A DNA stretch of 64,000 nt from contig OZ023198.1 in assembly GCA_963995505.1 (NCBI GenBank), positions 13,259,141-13,323,140 of the forward strand, in the 5' to 3' direction. Every line of letters begins with the position of its first letter. Positions within the stretch are counted from its first letter, which is position 1. Positions 58,683 to 64,000 of the stretch are shown here, piece by piece. The stretch comes from Hypericum androsaemum (Eukaryota; Streptophyta; Magnoliopsida; Malpighiales; Hypericaceae). The notes under the pieces were generated by a model. That model saw only the letters and a program-made list of their open reading frames with translations, was not told the DNA's origin and searched no databases. The position numbers were made by a program, and so were the translations under genes.

Positions 58683-60340
58683 ATCTCCACCTTGGCTCAA
58701 ATTCCAAGACCAATCGTCATCTTGAGCTTCACTTGCTCTTCCACATCCAATCATCATCTTCACTGCGTGCCTCTTCCTTTAAACTTCATGTTCCACCTTG
58801 AACATGACTTCATCATCTGCCTCAATCCAAAAACTCCACCTTGAATCTTCCACAAGTATCTACTCACCATGATCTTCACTTGATCATTCAACACATCAAG
58901 AGAAAAACATATGCGCGCAGCTTCACTCTGCTCTTCGGCGCCATTCTTTCTCTACCAATCTTCGCTACTCAACCTCCACAGAAAATCTCTACCTTCACTT
59001 GGTCAATGATCTATCAGGAGAACACCGTATGTACGTAAGCTGCACCCTGCTCTTCGGTGCAATACTTTCTCAACTGATCTTCAGATTAAAATATGAGTAG
59101 AGGGCACCAACTTCTCGACTTTACATCACCTTCTTGTGACTGCCTCATTCCGGCCTTACATCACCTTCTTGTGACTGCCTCATTCCGGCCTTACATCACC
59201 TTCTCGTGGTCACCTTGCTGGGCACTTACACCTCACTCCTTCATCCTTGTGGACACTAGTAGTAACCTGCGGAATACGTGAGTAAACTGACACTTGCAAC
59301 AACAATGCTAAACTGCACTACGCCACCTCTGCACTACATTTGGGCCTCGTCAACTAATACTAGGCCCAAGCTTTGCTCAAGGTCTTCACCCAATCCACCT
59401 CCTGGTCTAACGCTATGAACCCACGATCCGATCAAATCCCACGGAACAAGGGAGTATCACTCCTCTACCTTGAACCAAACCTCATGACCGATCTTCTGTG
59501 AATCTACCTGACCTGAACTTATCTGCTTCAACAGGACCTCAATCTGACCTTCACTCGGCCAAATTCTTCTCAACTCGGACGAACAAATCACCATGCCCAT
59601 TATCTGCCCAATCTGCATGCTTGCACACTCCAAAGTTATTGAAAAAATACCATAAATCAACCAATCCCTTGACTTTTCATCACACTATTGACTTTTGATC
59701 AACCAGTCAAATTGTTGACTTTTGGTCAACCAAACAACCAAAGACCCAAAGGACCTCCAAAGGTGACGGTCGGTGGCCTATCTTCTGGCGATGATGGCCA
59801 GCGACACGGGCTGCTGCAGCTCAGCCTCTGTCGGCTGTGAGCGGCGCGCGGTGGAGCGGAGAGATCTATTTCTCTCTCCCTGACCTTTTCTCTCCTTCTA
59901 ACGGTACGACCATCTTCTTGCTTCGAACGACGGCGGCTTCTGACAGCGGGGCTGGCGAGGTTGCGCAGGTTCTCTAGCAGACGGACCTCCTTCCTCGCAC
60001 GGGTTCCCTTCCTGCGAGCTCTCGCTCTCCTCGCGCAAGACTCCTCTCCTCGCGCGGGCTTCTTTTCTTCTTTCCTCCAGACAGCCGCGTACATCGGCTC
60101 GATGGTGGCGAGGCTGGACTTTGACCACGCCCACACGGCGAATGGACAGCGGGCAGTATTGTGACGGCTCCCTCTATGTGCGGCGGCCAACTCCAAGGGG
60201 GTGGAAACCCTAATCCCAATTTTCCCCAATTTTAGAAAAATTACCAATTTCCCCTGACCTTCTTCTGAAATTACATAATAGTCCCTCTTTGCCTCCTCCA
60301 CCAAGGTCTACCCGGATACACAACAAGCTCTGATACCAGA

Positions 60341-60726
60341 TGTTAGGGCAGTGGAAGAACTTTTGATAGGCCAATGCATAACAATAGAGAGATAAGAGAA
60401 TATAAGGACCACTGAGGACACGCGATATACGTGGTTCGGTCAACTGATCTACTCCATGGGGGTATAGATGATCGATCTTTACTACAATATGGAGTACAAC
60501 AGACACATAGGCTATGGCAAGGCTACTTGCGATACATAGGCTATGGCGAAGCTACTTGCCTCAAGCCCTTCTCCCTGCCTATACTATTGCACCATCGTGT
60601 TTAGCCCCCAAGGAACACCTTAACACTGCACTCCTATTGATAGAAGACTAACCCTAGAGTTCTTTCCTAATTAGAATCCGATTACATTAGGCAATAACTA
60701 AATAGAAAGTTGAGATATTCCCAACA
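60341..60726 (-). repeat. 5' LTR of the retrotransposon
   Basis: 386 bases with intact TG...CA ends. A CATAGGCTATGGC...GCTACTTGC segment is duplicated in tandem (about 60507-60557), explaining its extra length over the other LTR. Confidence 0.85.
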
Positions 60727-60980
60727 AGAAAGACCTCGAAAAAAATTAGTTTCAAGAGATTAATTAAGAAATGTTTGATGCGCCTTTTCTTTTTGTTAAA
60801 GCTTGAATATTTATATCAAAAATTAAACTTTATCAAGATTTGAAATTTATAAATAGTTATACACATTTTACCGTTAAGTCAAATACTTTGGTCGAAGCAC
60901 CTTCTTTTCGAATTAAAAAAAAAGACGACGAGGGAAGTGTTAAAAAACACCTAATCTGAAGCACTCCCTTTCGTAACCCG
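60727..60980. repeat. Diverged partial unit D, right part
   Basis: Resumes the unit sequence (matching 51640-51890) directly after the LTR element, until homology stops near 60980 at TTTCGTAACCC. Confidence 0.75.
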
Positions 60981-61499
60981 TAGCAATCCAGTGCCTTTGT
61001 CTTAGTCCGCCCAATAAGATGTTAGATGTAGGGGTGAGTGTCAAGCAAAATTGTCAAATTTAAATCACACAAAGAGCAAACCAGATAGAACGAGCAGTTT
61101 TGCCGTGCAATTTCTGGCCAAAATAGCACAAGCGGTTTTATATTTGTTGTCAATTTTTATAAAATCAAAAAATCATCAAACCAACCCATAATATAATATG
61201 ACTTGTTTTATATGTAAAAAAATACATGATCATTTTCAACCAGAATATTTACTTTATCATCGATCCCCTATTAAATCAAAATAAAGAATTTATAACATCA
61301 AGTGCATGCAATTATGATCCCTGTAAATGGAGAAGTGAGGAAGTCAAATAAGAGCACACTAAAATAAAATTCTTCACTCAATATAATCTATATAAAAAAA
61401 TCGAGTAATTTTTCATCTTGAAGAATTCAGCGAAAAGTTAAGAACAAGAAGAAATTCACCTTCTAAAGAGGTCAATAAACTTATAAGATATTTCTTTAT
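60981..61499. other. AT-rich stretch, nothing recognised
   Basis: No coding frame or repeat can be supported. Confidence 0.5.
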
Positions 61500-61690
61500 T
61501 GATTTCAGGTTAGATTTATGTCTAAGAAGAAAGGGAAAGAGGTTTCTATGGTGTATTGTGTACTATTATATAGAAAGAGCAGGAAACAATGTTCCGGATG
61601 ACATGATTTTATTTAAAAACACGTCATATTTTAATTATATTTAGCATTATGATCTATCATTTCGATCTAAACTGGTAGTGTAACCAGATA
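61500..61690. repeat. Diverged copy of the AAA ATPase 5' flank, without the MULE insertion
   Basis: TATGTCTAAGAAGAAAGGG and GAGGTTTCT match 46332-46380, and directly after comes TATAGAAAGAGCAGGAAAC, which matches 49305-49325. The 2.9-kb MULE-like element is absent here, so this is an empty site. Confidence 0.8.
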
Positions 61691-61699
61691 AATCTGACA

Positions 61700-62115
61700 G
61701 GAAGTCAACGGTGAGAACCAATATAATCCTCCTCCGAATTTTGATAAAACCATTTTCTCAAGAAAGCAATGGAAAAAGAGGTTTGGAAATTACTTAAAAA
61801 CAAGGCAACAACAGAAAATTATTTGATAATTTACCCTCTAGCTCTATAATATTCTGAAATAATATACAGCCAAGCTCTTGACCACTTCATCTACGAAAGA
61901 GACGTGTTCATGGTCTTGTTCTTAAAATATTGGCTCCGAACGTCATCATGATATTAGAATCCTGACGTCACGATGTTACCCTTGAAAAAGACATCGGGAG
62001 AAAAATTATTTTCAATAGATTAATTAAGAAATGTTTGATGCACCTTTTTTTGTTGTTAAAGCTTCAATATTTATATCAAAAATTAAAAAAAAGTTTGAAA
62101 TTTGTCAAATCATTC
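61700..62115. repeat. Diverged partial unit E
   Basis: Parallels 51390-51790 (for example GACGTGTTCATGG and ATATTGGCTCCGAAC) with many changes. Confidence 0.75.
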
Positions 62116-62394
62116 TACATTTTGTACCGCTAAATTAAAGGGACCAAATTTAGTACTGGAACAAAGAATCTAGACCAATATAGATAGGGGCAGAATGGAA
62201 AAAAAAAGGGAGGTGGGAGTTCGTCACTTTTGGGAGTGGAGGTGGGTAATTAATTAAATAATTTTTCTATGCAAGATCGCATGTTTTTCATTCTTTTTAA
62301 CTTAAAAATTATTAAAACCATACTCTTTTCGTTCTTTTAACTTAAAATTAATTTTTAATAGAAAAATTATTTAATTAGTTATCTAACTTTTTTA

Positions 62395-62585
62395 TTATAA
62401 TTATTTTTAATAACTGGACATACCATTGGATATAATTGAACATACTATTTGATATAATTATGCAAATCATTTAATATAATAGACATACCAGTCAATATGT
62501 AGTTTAATTAATTATTTAATAACATGACATACCATTCAGGTATAATTTATCATACCATTTGATATAACCGGGCAAACTATTTGAA
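62395..62585. repeat. Short tract of the ACCATTTGATATAACC minisatellite
   Basis: About eight degenerate units related to the array at 31480-32250. Confidence 0.65.
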
Positions 62586-62589
62586 CAAC

Positions 62590-63050
62590 ATAGGTGGCGG
62601 CCACACCATTTTGGCCAAAACCATTGAAATCTGTCCGCTCGGTCTCGGCATCTAAAAGCACCCAAAGTCCAATAGCTGCGTCTTACCTTCCTCTCGTCCT
62701 CACATAATGCATCGAAGGCATTAGTGGTTACAACAATAGCGGCGTGCATTCGCATCAACGAAAGCCTGGAACCTCTTGCGGCTTCAAAACAGAACCGGAT
62801 GAGCTGGAGGCATTTTTTGCCAAATCTGTTTTTTGCCACCCCCTTGCGCAACCCGTTTGCATTGAGCCATGTCCTTCCTTCGCACCTCATTACAAGGAGG
62901 ATGCAATTTCTGACAAGATGAGATTTTATGGCCAAGAAACTTACAGTGATCACAGTAGCTTGGTAAAGACTCATGTAGTTTGGCTTTCTAATTCTGTTCT
63001 AGATGTAATTTATCCTTGGAATTTTTTCGCAACAATTTCTTCTCAATAAA
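62590..63050. other. GC-balanced coding-like island, unrecognised
   Basis: A minus-strand frame at 62974-62516 (152 codons, C-terminal part of low-complexity origin) and a plus frame at 62744-63049 overlap here. Composition differs from the AT-rich surroundings. The minus strand reads MRMHAAIVVTTNAFDALCED, and a possible donor follows at DERK|GTAAG. I do not recognise the product; a gene fragment is likely. Confidence 0.35.
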
Positions 63051-63256
63051 TTTTACCGCGGTAGGATTTTTTGTGAGGTCACTGGTTACATCTTGCTATA
63101 CACAGGGTATCGCCTCCGGAGAGGATAGAACAACTTTAGGTGCGTAAAATGCAATTAGGTGCTTTGTATATATTACTGTCAATATTAATATAATATATTT
63201 GTTTATAAAAAAAATTGACAAGTTGTTCTAATTGAATCTAAGACATCTTGGGTTTA

Positions 63257-63998
63257 AACTATTTGAAACACCTCAGTTTTACATATTTTTTAAGAAAAAA
63301 AATCAAAAATTTTACTAGTTCAAAATTGAATTAATTATTTATATTCGATTATCATGTAATTTCAACACGGACAAAAATTTATCGTTAATTAATTTTCCGG
63401 TCAGATTAGGTACTAGTAACATTTGCTTATGAAGTTGTCTTGTACCCTTTAATTCAAAGAAACGACGGTTTCAGGAAATTTTTTATCAATCTTTTGGAGA
63501 CCAAAGACACCAGAGGTCTTCTCCCAAGCAAGGTGAGAAACAGGAAATTTCGTCAAATGTCGTGACATCAGGATTCTCATTTCAGGCTAACGATAGAAAG
63601 AATATTTAATAACGGATACCAGGAATAGAGCACGTCTCTTCGGTAGATGGAGTGATCAAACTATTTGAAAAATCTCGGTGTTACATATTTCTAAAGAAAA
63701 AAAATTTAGCATTCAAAATTATACTGACTCAAATTTGAATTAATTATTTATGTTCGATTACCATGTAATTTCAACAGGGCAAAAATTTATCTAATTTTCC
63801 GGTCAGATTAGATACGAGTAAACTTTGCTTATGCTGTCGTCTTGTATTTTTTAAATTCAAAGAAACGACGGTATCATAAATTTTTTTATGAATCTTTTGC
63901 AGAGCCAAAAGACCATAGGTCTTCTCCATGCAAGGTGAGAAACAAGAAACCTCGCTCATGTCGTGACATCAGGATTCTCATTTCATGCTAACGTCAGA
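63257..63998. repeat. About 400-bp imperfect tandem duplication at the right edge
   Basis: AACTATTTGAAA at 63257 and 63659, and GACATCAGGATTCTCATTTC at 63564 and 63964, mark two copies offset by 400-402 bases. Part of it (63560-63655) is an inverted, diverged piece of the tandem unit (compare 51540-51640). Confidence 0.75.
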
Positions 63999-64000
63999 GA

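Larger units (their letters stand above)
58330..60726 (-). mobile_element. Complete non-autonomous LTR retrotransposon (LARD/TRIM-like)
   Basis: Two LTRs, 58330-58682 and 60341-60726, lie in a 5-bp duplication AGAAA (58325-58329 and 60727-60731). On the minus strand the 60726-60341 LTR is the 5' one: it starts TGTTGGGAATATC and ends CCTAACA, followed after two bases by TGGTATCAGAGCT (60338-60326), the tRNA-Met primer-binding site. A polypurine tract (AAGGTGGAGAT, 58693-58683) abuts the 3' LTR. The 1.66-kb interior has no recognisable gag or pol. It carries an Arg/Glu-rich 192-codon frame (60304-59726) of unknown nature. The LTR termini and primer site fit the copia superfamily. Confidence 0.9.

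Overview
This is a plant nuclear window, most likely from a eudicot. Genes have many short AT-rich introns with GT..AG borders, and the proteins are plant-specific or plant-typical. Gene islands are separated by AT-rich DNA full of plant transposon families (copia-type LTR elements, MULE-like elements with 9-bp target duplications, a 5S-bearing Cassandra-type LTR). I cannot name the species. Exon models below were assembled by hand from splice sites and conserved reading frame; every multi-exon model except the RING gene closes in frame.

Layout. 1-1423 (minus): 5' part of an AIRP2-like RING ubiquitin ligase whose second exon has a damaged splice acceptor; the gene runs toward or beyond the left edge. 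2125-2858: MULE-like inverted-repeat element with a purine-rich core. 3265-6095 (plus): DDB2, 11 exons. 8128-17350 (plus): ABCG31/PDR3-type full-size ABC transporter, 24 exons, with a promoter-like block inside intron 3. 17863-18981 (minus): single-exon PRISE/VEP1-like reductase. 18982-22582: AT-rich spacer with a 5S-rRNA-containing Cassandra-like LTR. 22583-25497 (minus): CAX cation/proton exchanger. 27000-29648 (minus): intronless 882-aa PPR protein. 29649-34601: spacer with a MULE-like element, 22-bp minisatellites and a stray histone H3.3 exon. 34602-38345 (plus): CUE-like/DUF1771/Smr protein. 38985-40251: second MULE-like element of the same family. 41235-43900 (plus): Golgi-type GT90/DUF821 glycosyltransferase. 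44725-46272 (minus): membrane-anchored AAA ATPase of the OM66/AATP1 type. 46397-64000: no intact gene seen; nested transposons, a perfect 3,334-bp tandem duplication, older diverged copies of the same unit, and a complete non-autonomous LTR retrotransposon.

The genes do not form a pathway. They are ordinary, independently promoted nuclear genes for DNA repair (DDB2), transport (ABCG31, CAX), redox metabolism (PRISE), organelle RNA processing (PPR), a nuclease-like fold (Smr), protein or cell-wall glycosylation (GT90) and membrane-protein quality control (AAA). The most informative part is the right-hand third, where insertions, target-site duplications and an empty site allow a relative history to be read: older duplication of a copia-containing block; insertion of a long-TIR element into one copy; recent perfect tandem duplication of that copy; separate insertion of an LTR retrotransposon into a neighbouring diverged copy. 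Two elements with the same termini and different interiors (29918-30839 and 38985-40251) look like Pack-MULEs.
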